A stretch of 57,995 nt of DNA from Streptococcus oralis. Its GTDB lineage: Bacteria > Bacillota > Bacilli > Lactobacillales > Streptococcaceae. Numbering within the stretch: the stretch's first letter is position 1; the number at the start of each line of letters is the position of its first letter. The DNA is taken from the NCBI RefSeq assembly GCF_001578935.1, contig NZ_KQ969522.1:432006-490000 (forward strand), given 5' to 3'. Below are positions 1 to 8,650 of this stretch, piece after piece. A program made the translations under genes and the position numbers. Under the pieces are notes generated by a model. The model was not told the DNA's origin and made no database searches. It saw only the letters and a program-made list of their open reading frames with translations.

Positions 1-178
1 CCACTGCTGCATCTGAGCCGTTGACGCCTCCGTTAAACTCTGGTAACTCTTCGGCTACTGCTGCATCTGAGCCGTTGACGCCTCCGTTAAACTCTGGTAA
101 CTCTGCCACTGCTGCATCTGAGCCGTTGACGCCTCCGTTAAACTCTGGTAACTCTTCGGCTACTGCTGCATCCAGAGG
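1..178 (-). repeat. Tandem 17/18-residue repeats (ELPEFNGGVNGSDAAVA type)
   Basis: The phrase actgctgcatctgagccg recurs at 3, 57 and 108, and a diverging copy begins at 162. The unit lengths are 54, 51 and 54 bases, so one unit encodes AEELPEFN and another AELPEFN. All lengths are multiples of three and the reading frame is kept. The repeat lies in the surface-protein gene and runs off the window, so the copy number is unknown. Confidence 0.9.
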
Positions 179-2974
179 ATTAAATCCTACTGCATGAGTT
201 TTTAACTGTTCAAGTTCCTTACGAAGACCTTCTACAATATAAGGTTCTGCATCAGATTCTTCAGCCGTCTTTATGTCATCTTCTAACTTCTTAATAGCTG
301 ATTCTTGAGCTTTGATAGCTTCTGCCGCCTTAGCTTGGAGTAATTCTTGCTTAGCCTCTTCCAGTTCTTCTTTAACAGATTCCAATTCTGAAGCGATTGC
401 CTCTGCCTTGGTATAGTCCGTTTGGAAATCTTTGATTGCTTTTTCAAGGGTTGATTGAAGTCCTTCCACAATATAATCTTCCACATCTGAAGATTTAGCA
501 ACTTCAAGATCTGATTTTAATTTTTCAATCTCTACTGCTCTCTGATCAAAATCACCCTCAATCGCATCAGCCTTCGCTTCCAAATTCGCAATACGATCAT
601 TCAAATCTGCGATTTTTTCCTCAACTTTTTTAACGTCAGATTTACTACTATCTATTTCATTTTGTTTAGCAACTGTTTCTTTTACATCTGCTGGCAACTG
701 ATTATAGGAGAGGGCATCTTGTGGTGTTATAACATCATCATGGCCTTCAGCTTCAACTGTATCAAGTAACTCTTCTAAAACTTGTTCCGGTGTAGCTTGA
801 CCTTCTTCTACCAGTTTCAAGATATCTGCTCTACCTATATATTCTTTAATCTCTTTAAGAGCGGCTGCTTTATCCTTGATAGAATCATTTTTGTTGATAG
901 CTTCTTCAGCTTCTTTTTCAAGCAATTCCAAAGCTTTTTCCAAGTCTGCTTGCAATTGAGCATCTTCTGCTCTAGCATCCTTTTCAATTTGGTCAAGTAT
1001 AGCCTGTTCCTCTGCAGTGAGGGGCTGCGTCTTATCAGATACAACCACTGTTCCTGCTTCACTTGTAGGCCATTCATCAACAATATCATCTAAACTAATG
1101 TCACCAGCTTCGAGAGCAGCAAGTAAATCAGCCTTACCAATTTCTGCCTTAGCTTCTGCAAGAGCGGTTGCTTTATCCTTGATAGAGTCATCTTTGTTAA
1201 TAGCTTCTTCAGCTTCTTTTTCAAGGTTTTCCAAGGCCGCGATTAACTCTGCTTTAGTTTGCTCGTCTTCAGCTCTCGCTTCTTTTTCAATTTGATCTAA
1301 TATCGTTTGCTCTTTTTCAGTGAGTCTCGGCGTATCATCAGATACTTCGATAGTGTCTTCCTCACCTCTTGGCCATTCATCAACGATATCATCTAAGCTA
1401 ATGTCACCAGCTTCGAGAGCAGCAAGTAAATCAGCCTTACCAATTTCTGCCTTAGCTTCTGCAAGAGCGGTTGCTTTATCCTTGATAGAGTCATCTTTGT
1501 TAATAGCTTCTTCGGCTTCTTTTTCAAGGTTTTCCAAGGCTGCGATTAACTCTGCTTTAGTTCGTGTAGCTTCTTCTTTTGCTTCTTTTTCAGCCTGAAC
1601 TAATTTTGTTTTTTCTTCTTCAGAAGGTTGTTTAATTGATTGAGTTGTTGTTCCCTCTGTTCCATCTGGCAATTCCGCAATAGCACTATCCACATCCAAT
1701 TCACCTGACTCAAGTGCTTTTAACAGGTCTTCTTTGCCAATAAAATCTTTAACCGCCTCAATGGCATCTGCCTTATCTGCATCCTCAATAGAAGCATTTT
1801 TGTTAATTTCTTCTACTGCAGCTTCTTCGAGTTCTTCAAGGGCTTTTACTAATTCTTCCTTAAGTTTAGCAGCTTCTTTTTCAGCTTTTTCTGCTTTAGA
1901 TTGTTCTTCTTTAGCCTTTTCGGTTTCAACTTCTTTCAAAGCTGCATTGTACTCATCAGTTAGCTGATTCAGCTCTTCTACAACTGGAGCCAATTTTTCG
2001 TAAAGACCTGCTAAATTTTCCTTAGTTTTTTCAGCAACTTTTTTCAATGCCTCTACAGCAGTTTGAGAATTTCCTTCCTCATCCTTATTTTGGTTGTCTG
2101 TCACTGCTTTCAAGCTTTCTTCCGCTTTCGCTAACGCATCCTTAGCCAATTGAGCAACTTTTGCTTGTTTCTCAACTTCAGCCTTGTACTCATTTGCTAA
2201 CTTGGTTAAAGCTTCAACACGACCTTCTAAATCATTCGCCTTATCCTGCGCTTTTTCAGAAGCAGGACGAGCAGCCTCTGCGGCTTCCGCTTCATCAATT
2301 TTAGTTTTTAAATCTTGTGGAAGATCAGTAATTTTACTATAAATTTTAAATCCATTATCTCCCGTTGAATCCTCCGTAGGTAAATCGGCAAGAACTTCAT
2401 CAAGTTTAATAGCTCCTGATGCCAGCGCAGCTAGTAAATCGTCTTTACCAATAGCTTTTTTAGCCTCTTCAATAGCCTGTTTCTTATTCTTGATTTTTTC
2501 ATTGCTATTTATTTCTTCTTCAGCTTCCTTCTCGAAAGTTTCAAAGGCTTTAACTAGTTCTTCCTTATCTTGCTTAGCTTTTTCTTCAATTGCTTTTTCC
2601 TTAGCATCTTGCAATTCTGCCTCAGCTTCTACTTGTGCCTCTCTAGCTTTAGCTAATTCCTTTTCAGCTTCTGATTTTTTAGTTTCAGACTCTGCCAATT
2701 CTGCTTTTTTAGAAGCAGCTTCTTGTTCTTCCTTAGTCGCCTCTGCTTTCTTAGTTTCAACCTCAGATTTAGCTTCACTGACTTTTTTTTCTAGCTCAGC
2801 AATCTTTGCTCTTGTTGCCTCTGCTTTATTTTGAGCCTTCTCTACGTCTGACTTTTCAGATGTAACAGGTTGCACTCCATCCGCCTTCACCACTGACGGT
2901 TGAGATGCAAAGACTCCCGCACCCAACACTGCTGCACTTGCCAAACTGGTCAAAATGACCTTTTTCTTATCCAT
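1..2974 (-). CDS. PspA/PspC-like alpha-helical surface protein (partial, C-terminus off window)
   Basis: About 991 codons are visible and the frame is still open at base 1. The N-terminus MDKKKVILTSLASAAVLGAG followed by a VVKA cleavage region closely resembles the signal peptide of pneumococcal PspA and PspC. The mature part is rich in Glu, Lys and Ala with heptad-like coiled coil, and contains the PspA-like phrases EDYIVEGL and EPYIVEGL. Five copies of a module ending in IGKxDLLxALxxG lie between residues about 130 and 740, four of them in tandem. Near the window edge are short ELPEFNGGVNGSDAAVA repeats. The anchor (choline-binding repeats or LPXTG) would lie outside the window, so the attachment mode is unknown. 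Start chosen for the GGGGGA ribosome site and the signal peptide. Family assignment is secure; function (binding of host factors) is inferred only. Confidence 0.85.
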   Translation of the reverse strand, partial: MDKKKVILTSLASAAVLGAGVFASQPSVVKADGVQPVTSEKSDVEKAQNKAEATRAKIAELEKKVSEAKSEVETKKAEATKEEQEAASKKAELAESETKKSEAEKELAKAREAQVEAEAELQDAKEKAIEEKAKQDKEELVKAFETFEKEAEEEINSNEKIKNKKQAIEEAKKAIGKDDLLAALASGAIKLDEVLADLPTEDSTGDNGFKIYSKITDLPQDLKTKIDEAEAAEAARPASEKAQDKANDLEGRVEALTKLANEYKAEVEKQAKVAQLAKDALAKAEESLKAVTDNQNKDEEGNSQTAVEALKKVAEKTKENLAGLYEKLAPVVEELNQLTDEYNAALKEVETEKAKEEQSKAEKAEKEAAKLKEELVKALEELEEAAVEEINKNASIEDADKADAIEAVKDFIGKEDLLKALESGELDVDSAIAELPDGTEGTTTQSIKQPSEEEKTKLVQAEKEAKEEATRTKAELIAALENLEKEAEEAINKDDSIKDKATALAEAKAEIGKADLLAALEAGDISLDDIVDEWPRGEEDTIEVSDDTPRLTEKEQTILDQIEKEARAEDEQTKAELIAALENLEKEAEEAINKDDSIKDKATALAEAKAEIGKADLLAALEAGDISLDDIVDEWPTSEAGTVVVSDKTQPLTAEEQAILDQIEKDARAEDAQLQADLEKALELLEKEAEEAINKNDSIKDKAAALKEIKEYIGRADILKLVEEGQATPEQVLEELLDTVEAEGHDDVITPQDALSYNQLPADVKETVAKQNEIDSSKSDVKKVEEKIADLNDRIANLEAKADAIEGDFDQRAVEIEKLKSDLEVAKSSDVEDYIVEGLQSTLEKAIKDFQTDYTKAEAIASELESVKEELEEAKQELLQAKAAEAIKAQESAIKKLEDDIKTAEESDAEPYIVEGLRKELEQLKTHAVGFNPLDAAVAEELPEFNGGVNGSDAAVAELPEFNGGVNGSDAAVAEELPEFNGGVNGSDAAV
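1068..1562 (-). repeat. Near-identical 192-base direct duplication inside the surface-protein gene
   Basis: Bases 1068-1259 and 1371-1562 align without gaps at a spacing of 303 bases (101 codons), and I count four mismatches. Both copies encode the helical module with INKDDSIKDKATALAEAKAE and IGKADLLAALEAGD. More diverged copies centre near 832, 1735 and 2440. The bases between the copies differ, so this is a partial duplication of a repeat unit. Confidence 0.9.
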
Positions 2975-3011
2975 TGAGACTTCCCCCAGTAAAAAATATT
3001 TAATATAAGTT

Positions 3012-3040
3012 ATTATATTATCTATTTTACATTTTGTCAA
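3012..3040 (-). promoter_or_regulatory. Consensus sigma-A promoter of the surface-protein gene
   Basis: On the minus strand the -35 box TTGACA (3040-3035) and the -10 box TATAAT (3017-3012) are both perfect and separated by 17 bases. The start codon follows about 38 bases downstream of the -10 box, with a GGGGGA ribosome site. This predicts strong constitutive expression. Confidence 0.85.
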
Positions 3041-3106
3041 TTATTTAGATGTTAATTTTTTAATATATCTATCTATAATTAAAACTTAGAACAAGTATAA
3101 AGAAAA

Positions 3107-3122
3107 AACCGTATAAACGGCT
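3107..3122 (-). terminator. Probable terminator after cbpD
   Basis: On the minus strand AGCCGT-TTAT-ACGGTT forms a six-pair stem (one G-T pair) followed by TTTTC. It lies 77 bases downstream of the cbpD stop codon and upstream of the surface-protein promoter. Confidence 0.6.
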
Positions 3123-3198
3123 CTTTCTTTTCTAAATTTTAACTCGGTCTAAAATAGCAAAGTGTAAAACAATATGTTTCGACTTGAAAAGTTCCTCT

Positions 3199-4308
3199 TT
3201 AGATTCTCTCGCCATCTTGATTCACCCTATAGCCATCCACAGTGGTATTCACTGCTAAAGCCCCCGAAGCATTAACGTAGTAATACTTTCCTCCTACTTG
3301 GAACCACTGGCTAGACTTCATAGCCCCTGAACTCTCCAGATAATACCAGATACCACTATCTTTCAACCACCCGGTCTGCATTTCACCAGACTTTTTCAAA
3401 TAGTACCAGATGCCCTTATCCTTTACCCAACCTATTGACATGGATCCATTTTCTTTGAAATGATACCAACTACCATTTATTTTCTTCCAACCAACTACTA
3501 AAACGCCATTTTCACGGTAATTCCAAATCTTTCCTTGCTGCTTCCAACCATTTTCAGATACTATCGTATCCGTATGCTGAATATAGCGACGATTCCCACT
3601 TCGAGCAATATAACTAAGCCATTTAGAACCATTCTTTTCAACAACCTGATCGTAAGTAACCCCCTCACCAGGGTAATAATAATCAATAACTACACTATCC
3701 ATTGAAGGTAAGTTCCTAATTGCAACCTTTTGAGTAAACAGATGATGACCTCCAAAAGGTAGTTCAGAGCTCCCTGAACCTCCACTGCCACCATAACCTC
3801 CAACCACGTCTTTAAAATGAATGAAACCTGTCATTGTACTAGCTTTGACTTTTCGACGGTTATACTTTTCTCGAACTCCATAATTATATTCCTCAATCTC
3901 AATCATATCCCCTGAAACTTCTGATACCCAGGCCACGTGCCCGTAGTACCCTTCTGTCGACCAAGCAATCGCCCCGACTTCTGGCTTAGTATCCACACGG
4001 TAGCCTTCTCGCCTTGCACGATGTCCCCATTCATTCGCATTTCCATAGGCAGGAGGAATCTCAAAGCCATTTACACTACTCAAACGAAAGGCCGCAAAAG
4101 AGGTACACTGGCGAGAATACATCCGCCACTGATCGATTTCAACACTACCATTTTTGTAGTGAAGCGGATAGTCATCTCCACGCGCTACACTATCGGCCTG
4201 AACCGATTCTCCACCAAATAAAAAGGTACTTGTAACGAACAAAGTAGCCAGCCCTACACCCAACTGAGTACATCTACTCTTCTTAACTCCTGATTTTAAA
4301 AACGTCAT
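3199..4308 (-). CDS. cbpD: Competence-induced choline-binding murein hydrolase CbpD
   Basis: CbpD is secreted by competent cells and lyses non-competent sister cells (fratricide). The 369 residues show a signal peptide ending near VQAD (about 39), a CHAP amidase/endopeptidase domain with Cys68 in RQCTSF and His124 in YYGHVAW, a Gly/Ser linker (about 170-181), one SH3b-like domain (about 190-250), and four or five choline-binding repeats of GWxxxxGxWYYxxxxG type to the C-terminus. From memory the pneumococcal protein is about 448 residues, so this one seems to have one SH3b domain fewer. Start chosen for the AAGGAG site five bases upstream. A ComX-type box precedes it. Confidence 0.93.
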   Translation of the reverse strand: MTFLKSGVKKSRCTQLGVGLATLFVTSTFLFGGESVQADSVARGDDYPLHYKNGSVEIDQWRMYSRQCTSFAAFRLSSVNGFEIPPAYGNANEWGHRARREGYRVDTKPEVGAIAWSTEGYYGHVAWVSEVSGDMIEIEEYNYGVREKYNRRKVKASTMTGFIHFKDVVGGYGGSGGSGSSELPFGGHHLFTQKVAIRNLPSMDSVVIDYYYPGEGVTYDQVVEKNGSKWLSYIARSGNRRYIQHTDTIVSENGWKQQGKIWNYRENGVLVVGWKKINGSWYHFKENGSMSIGWVKDKGIWYYLKKSGEMQTGWLKDSGIWYYLESSGAMKSSQWFQVGGKYYYVNASGALAVNTTVDGYRVNQDGERI

Positions 4309-4355
4309 TCATTCTCCTTAATAATATAAATTCCTGAGGTTACCCTCCTTTATAC

Positions 4356-4363
4356 TATTCGGG
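4356..4363 (-). promoter_or_regulatory. Probable ComX (combox) promoter element of cbpD
   Basis: The minus strand reads CCCGAATA, keeping the CGAATA core of the combox TACGAATA (6 of 8 bases). It is preceded by a T-rich stretch and lies 47 bases before the cbpD start. CbpD is a known ComX-dependent late competence gene, which supports the call. Confidence 0.6.
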
Positions 4364-4394
4364 AGAAAAAGAAAAAAGTGAGCAAAGCTCACTT
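4362..4394 (-). terminator. Rho-independent terminator after veg
   Basis: On the minus strand AAGTGAGC-TTT-GCTCACTT is a perfect eight-pair stem followed by TTTTCTTTTT. The T-tract doubles as the T-rich sequence just upstream of the cbpD combox. Confidence 0.85.
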
Positions 4395-4407
4395 CATTTT
4401 AAGATTC

Positions 4408-4674
4408 TTAGTCTAGATAGCGAATCAAATTCTTTTCAGTAAGGATATCTGAGTAAGTAAAGGATTCAACGTAAACATTAGCTTGTTTATCTCCTTCAAC
4501 ATCCCCAAATTCAACGATAAATAGAGATGGATAAACCTCAATTAGCTTACCCAATCTATTTTTTTGGCGCTTACGGCCATTCTCCAAAGTCATTTCAACG
4601 ACTTGTCCCTCATGTGCCTTGATCTCTTCTTTGATTTTTTTCATCTTGGCTACATCTGTAAATGCATCTGACAT
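4408..4674 (-). CDS. veg: Veg family protein
   Basis: Small 88-residue protein of the Veg family, with the typical core GQVVEMTLENGRKRQKNRLG and a C-terminal SFTYSDILTE segment. In Bacillus, Veg is reported to stimulate biofilm formation; the role in streptococci is unknown to me. Its ribosome site (GGGAGG) lies inside the end of dnaB and the start codon is directly after the dnaB stop, so the two genes are probably translationally coupled. A strong terminator follows, ending the gdpP-rplI-dnaB-veg operon. Confidence 0.85.
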   Translation of the reverse strand: MSDAFTDVAKMKKIKEEIKAHEGQVVEMTLENGRKRQKNRLGKLIEVYPSLFIVEFGDVEGDKQANVYVESFTYSDILTEKNLIRYLD

Positions 4675-4675
4675 C

Positions 4676-6028
4676 TTATGCCTCCCTCTTTGAGATACTT
4701 GAAAATTTATTGTATTCTTTTTGGAAAATCAATTCCACCGTTCCACGAGCTCCACTACGGTTTTTCTCGATGATAACCTCAACCTTGTTATTTGGAATTC
4801 CTTCCTCTTCTTCACCCGCACGATCGTAGTAGTCGTCACGGTATAGAAAGGCTACGATATCCGCATCCTGCTCGATAGAACCCGATTCACGAATATCAGA
4901 CAAGACTGGTCTCTTATCCTGACGCTGTTCCACTCCACGGGATAACTGGCTGAGAGCAATGACTGGAACTTTCAATTCCTTGGCTAGAATTTTTAGCTGA
5001 CGAGAAATTTCAGAAACTTCTTGTTGACGGTTCTCACGACCAGTCCCTGTAATAAGCTGTAGGTAGTCGATCAAAATCAAGCCTAGATTGCCCGTTTCTT
5101 GAGCTAGTTTGCGTGAGCGCGAACGAATTTCCGTGATCCGAATCCCTGGCGTATCATCGATATAGATACTCGCGTTAGCTAGGTTCCCTTGAGCAATGGT
5201 ATACTTTTGCCACTCCTCATCAGTCAATTGACCTGTACGGATAGAATGGGACTCCACTAATCCTTCGGCAGCCAACATACGGTCTACTAGACTTTCCGCA
5301 CCCATTTCCAGTGAAAAGATAGCAACTGTCTTGTCTAATTTAGTCCCAATGTTCTGAGCAATATTCAAGGCAAAGGCCGTCTTACCAACTGCTGGTCGCG
5401 CCGCTAGAATAATTAATTCCTCCTCATGGAGACCTGTCGTCATATGGTCCAAATCACGGTAGCCCGTTGCAATACCAGTGATATCCGTTGTTTGTTGTGA
5501 CCGAACTTCTAGGTTCCCAAAGTTTATATTTAGAATATCTCGGATGTTCTTGAACCCACTACGATTGGCGTTTTCGCTAACATCAATGAGCCCCTTTTCA
5601 GCTTGAGCAATGATTTCATCTGCAGGCTTAGAAGCCTCATAGGCTTGGTTGACAGACTCTGTCAACTTGGAAATCAAGCGACGTAGCATAGCCTTTTCAG
5701 CTACAATTTTAGCATAATACTCTGCATTAGCTGAAGTTGGTACAGAGTTGACAATCTCAACAAGATAAGACAAGCCACCAATATTTTGGAGATCGCCTTT
5801 GCTATCCAAAATCGTCCGAACTGTCGTCGCATCGATCGCTTCCCCACGATCCGACAAATCTACCATCGCTTGGAAAATCAATCGATGAGCATACTTAAAG
5901 AAGTCACGAGAATCAATGTATTCTCGGACAAAAACGAGCTTACTCTCATCTATAAAAATAGCCCCCAAAACAGATTGTTCTGCTAAAATATCCTGAGGTT
6001 GAACTCGCAGTTCCTCTACTTCTGCCAT
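4676..6028 (-). CDS. dnaB: Replicative DNA helicase DnaB (DnaC in Gram-positive naming)
   Basis: Hexameric helicase that unwinds DNA ahead of the replication fork. The 450 residues comprise an N-terminal primase-interacting domain (about 10-110), a linker, and a RecA-like ATPase with Walker A ARPAVGKTAFAL near residues 209-220, Walker B LILIDYLQL, and the C-terminal arginine motif region KNRSGARG. Length and motifs are normal for the family. It lies 43 bases after rplI in the operon gdpP-rplI-dnaB-veg, the usual streptococcal arrangement. Confidence 0.97.
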   Translation of the reverse strand: MAEVEELRVQPQDILAEQSVLGAIFIDESKLVFVREYIDSRDFFKYAHRLIFQAMVDLSDRGEAIDATTVRTILDSKGDLQNIGGLSYLVEIVNSVPTSANAEYYAKIVAEKAMLRRLISKLTESVNQAYEASKPADEIIAQAEKGLIDVSENANRSGFKNIRDILNINFGNLEVRSQQTTDITGIATGYRDLDHMTTGLHEEELIILAARPAVGKTAFALNIAQNIGTKLDKTVAIFSLEMGAESLVDRMLAAEGLVESHSIRTGQLTDEEWQKYTIAQGNLANASIYIDDTPGIRITEIRSRSRKLAQETGNLGLILIDYLQLITGTGRENRQQEVSEISRQLKILAKELKVPVIALSQLSRGVEQRQDKRPVLSDIRESGSIEQDADIVAFLYRDDYYDRAGEEEEGIPNNKVEVIIEKNRSGARGTVELIFQKEYNKFSSISKREA

Positions 6029-6071
6029 CCGACTTTCCTTCCTTTTACAATCTTGTCAAGAAGTTGTAAAC

Positions 6072-6524
6072 TTAACCTTCTTTTACACGAAGATTGATGA
6101 CACTTGTAACATCTTGATAGATCTTCACTGGTACATCAATCAAACCTACTGCTCGAATTGGTGCTTGCACTTGAATATTGCGTTTGTCAATCTTAATACC
6201 AAACTGCTTTTGCAATTCTTCTGCGATTTTCTTGTTAGTGATGGAGCCAAATGTACGGCCATCTGGTCCAACCTTTTCAACAAACTCTACAACTGTTTCT
6301 TCTGCTTCAAGCTTAGCCTTGATGGCTTTTGCTTCAGCAATCATTTCAGCATGAGCCTTTTCTTCTGATTTTTGTTTTCCACGCAACTCACCCACTGCTT
6401 GAGCAGTTGCTTCCTTGGCCAAATTCTTTTTAATCAGGAAGTTTTGAGCGTAGCCAGTTGGTACTTCCTTAATTTCGCCTTTCTTCCCTTTTCCTTTAAC
6501 ATCTGCTAAAAAGATTACTTTCAT
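6072..6524 (-). CDS. rplI: 50S ribosomal protein L9
   Basis: 150-residue bL9 with the N-terminal globular domain [20 protein letters not shown], the long central helix rich in Ala, Glu and Lys, and the C-terminal domain with [11 protein letters not shown]9 binds 23S rRNA near the L1 stalk. Its start codon overlaps the gdpP stop (ATGA), so translation is likely coupled. Confidence 0.97.
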   Translation of the reverse strand: MKVIFLADVKGKGKKGEIKEVPTGYAQNFLIKKNLAKEATAQAVGELRGKQKSEEKAHAEMIAEAKAIKAKLEAEETVVEFVEKVGPDGRTFGSITNKKIAEELQKQFGIKIDKRNIQVQAPIRAVGLIDVPVKIYQDVTSVINLRVKEG

Positions 6525-8494
6525 TCTTCTTTCTCCTTTTCCTTTAGTTCATCTAAGACAAGTTGAATCAATTTGTCTCCAACTTCTGTTAAACTCATAT
6601 CCTCGATTTGCGCAGCTGCTAGATTAAAGTGACCACCACCACCCAGCTCTTCCATAATACGTTGCACATTGATTTTACTACGACTTCGAGCCGAGATGGA
6701 GATAAATCCTTGTGTATTTTTTGCCAGAACGAAGCTGGCTTCAATGCCGGACATAGCCAACATAGCATCGGCAGCCTTACTGATAACAACGGTATCATAA
6801 GTCGTTGAGTCCTTAGCTTGGGCAATCAAGATATCCGAACCTAGCTTACGACCTTGTAAAATGAGTTCATTTACCTCACGATACTCTTCAAAATCTGTCG
6901 CAGCAATCTCCTGGATAGCAATACTGTCACTTCCCCGTGTTCTCAGATAGCTAGCCACATCAAAGGTTCGACTCGTCACGCGAGATGTGAAATTCTTGGT
7001 ATCCAGCATCATACCAGCCATCAAAACACTGGCCTGCATACGACTCAAACGATTCTTCTTAGAATTTTGGAACTGAATCAATTCTGTGACCAACTCACTG
7101 GCACTACTTGCCCCACTTTCAATATAGGTGATGACTGCATTCTCAGGGAAATCCTGATCACGTCTATGATGGTCAATAACAATAGTTTGAGTGAACAAAT
7201 CATAAAAATCTTTTGACAAGGTCAAAGCCGTCTTGGAATGATCCACTAGAATCAATAATGAATGGTTTGTAACTAACTTCATCGCATCTGTAAGAGATAA
7301 AAGTTTCGTGACATCTTCCTTCTTCAAGAACTGAATAGCACGTTCGATATCTGCTGGCATATGGTCTGCATCGTAGACAGCATAACTGTTCTCGATAATA
7401 TTACTTGCAAACAACTGCATACCGACAGCAGAGCCCAAAGCATCCATGTCTAGATTTTTATGACCGACTACAAAAACCTGGTCAACACTTCGAATCTTAT
7501 CAGAAATGGCTGTCATCATGGCTCTCGTACGTGTGCGAGTACGTTTAATAGACGCAGCAGTTCCTCCACCGAAGTAGACTGGATTCTTGGTTTCGTTATT
7601 TTCCTTGACCACCACCTGGTCACCACCGCGAACTTCTGCTAAGTTCAAGTTGAGCAAGGCAATTTTCCCAATCTCTTCATGGTTTCCATCACCATAAGAA
7701 AATCCCATACTTAAAGTTAGGGGTAGATGCCTCTGTTTTGATTCTTCTCGGAAAGTATCAATAACAGAGAATTTATCATTCATCAATTCCTCTAGTACCG
7801 TGTAATCTGTGAATACATAAAAACGATCCATCCCCACACGGCGAGAAAACATAGCATACTTACTAGCAAATTCTGAAACAAAATTAGCTACAAAGCTATT
7901 GATATGGCTGATATCAGAGTCAGACGTCGCATCCTCCAAATCATCGTAATTATCCACTGAGATGACCCCAATGACTGGACGGCTAGTTACCAATTCGACA
8001 GTTGCTTCGTACTCCCCAGAAACATCAAAGAAATACAAAACACCCGAAGCCTTGTCCATATGGACAGCATACCGTGTTTCGCCCAAGGTAGCATACGAAC
8101 CTGGATTTCCAACGGAAGCCTTGATGATGGTTTGAATTAACTCAACATCAATTTCGCCTTCTTCAGTAGTCAAAATCAACTCAGCATAAGGATTAAACCA
8201 TTCCACTTCGCCAGTAGATAGGTCTAATTTCAGAACACCAACCGGCATTTGTTCGAGCAGCGTGTTTAAGCTATCTTCAGCTTGGTGATTTACATATTGG
8301 ATTTGTTCAATTTCGCTCTTTTCATACTGTTTTTTTTGCCAAACGAATAAAAGCAAATAAAGCAGTACAAATAAAAACAAAACAGTGATTGTTACAGCAA
8401 GATTATGTGAAAAAATAATCAGCAAAGTTAAGATTCCGAAAGTTGCAAGTCCTAGCAAGACCGCAGAAAACGGGATTAAATTATTTTTTTTCAT
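6521..8494 (-). CDS. gdpP: Cyclic-di-AMP phosphodiesterase GdpP
   Basis: Membrane enzyme that hydrolyses c-di-AMP and so tunes potassium, turgor and beta-lactam tolerance. From the chosen start the protein has 657 residues: two membrane segments (about 8-55), a degenerate PAS domain, a degenerate GGDEF domain, then a DHH/DHHA1 phosphodiesterase with [26 protein letters not shown] and [12 protein letters not shown]. The frame stays open to 8599, but the start at 8494 (MKKNNLIPF) has an AGAGG site and gives the family length; the extension runs into the upstream terminator region. Upstream gene thl is separated by a terminator. Confidence 0.94.
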   Translation of the reverse strand: MKKNNLIPFSAVLLGLATFGILTLLIIFSHNLAVTITVLFLFVLLYLLLFVWQKKQYEKSEIEQIQYVNHQAEDSLNTLLEQMPVGVLKLDLSTGEVEWFNPYAELILTTEEGEIDVELIQTIIKASVGNPGSYATLGETRYAVHMDKASGVLYFFDVSGEYEATVELVTSRPVIGVISVDNYDDLEDATSDSDISHINSFVANFVSEFASKYAMFSRRVGMDRFYVFTDYTVLEELMNDKFSVIDTFREESKQRHLPLTLSMGFSYGDGNHEEIGKIALLNLNLAEVRGGDQVVVKENNETKNPVYFGGGTAASIKRTRTRTRAMMTAISDKIRSVDQVFVVGHKNLDMDALGSAVGMQLFASNIIENSYAVYDADHMPADIERAIQFLKKEDVTKLLSLTDAMKLVTNHSLLILVDHSKTALTLSKDFYDLFTQTIVIDHHRRDQDFPENAVITYIESGASSASELVTELIQFQNSKKNRLSRMQASVLMAGMMLDTKNFTSRVTSRTFDVASYLRTRGSDSIAIQEIAATDFEEYREVNELILQGRKLGSDILIAQAKDSTTYDTVVISKAADAMLAMSGIEASFVLAKNTQGFISISARSRSKINVQRIMEELGGGGHFNLAAAQIEDMSLTEVGDKLIQLVLDELKEKEKEE

Positions 8495-8596
8495 TCTAAA
8501 CCTCTTGCGCATTATTATATCACAAAAAACCTTAAAAAGCGACCTTTTAAAAGATGCAAGCCCTTCTTTCATGATTGATTTCTCTAACTTCAGACA

Positions 8597-8624
8597 CAAA
8601 AAGAGGAGGGAATCATCACCCTCC
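8597..8624 (-). terminator. Terminator after the thiolase gene
   Basis: On the minus strand GGAGGG-TGATGATT-CCCTCC is followed by TCTTTTTG. It separates thl from gdpP and argues that gdpP has its own promoter. Confidence 0.8.
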
Positions 8625-8650
8625 TACCCACGTGTTCAGATCACTAACAC

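Noticed and set aside
1..178. Possible CRISPR-like short tandem repeats at the window start
   Set aside because: Units are contiguous, lack spacers, keep the reading frame and encode a clear protein repeat.
782..2834. Several long plus-strand open frames opposite the surface-protein gene
   Set aside because: They are Ser/Ala/Phe-rich mirror translations of a Glu/Lys/Ala coding strand, have no ribosome sites, and the minus-strand frame is continuous with a signal peptide and promoter.
2975..3198. BOX or RUP repeat element in the intergenic region
   Set aside because: I see only a promoter and a terminator; no boxA/boxC-like or RUP-like inverted ends are recognisable.
8495..8599. N-terminal extension of GdpP by 35 residues
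   Set aside because: It runs into the thiolase terminator region, lacks a ribosome site, and the start at 8494 has AGAGG and the family length.
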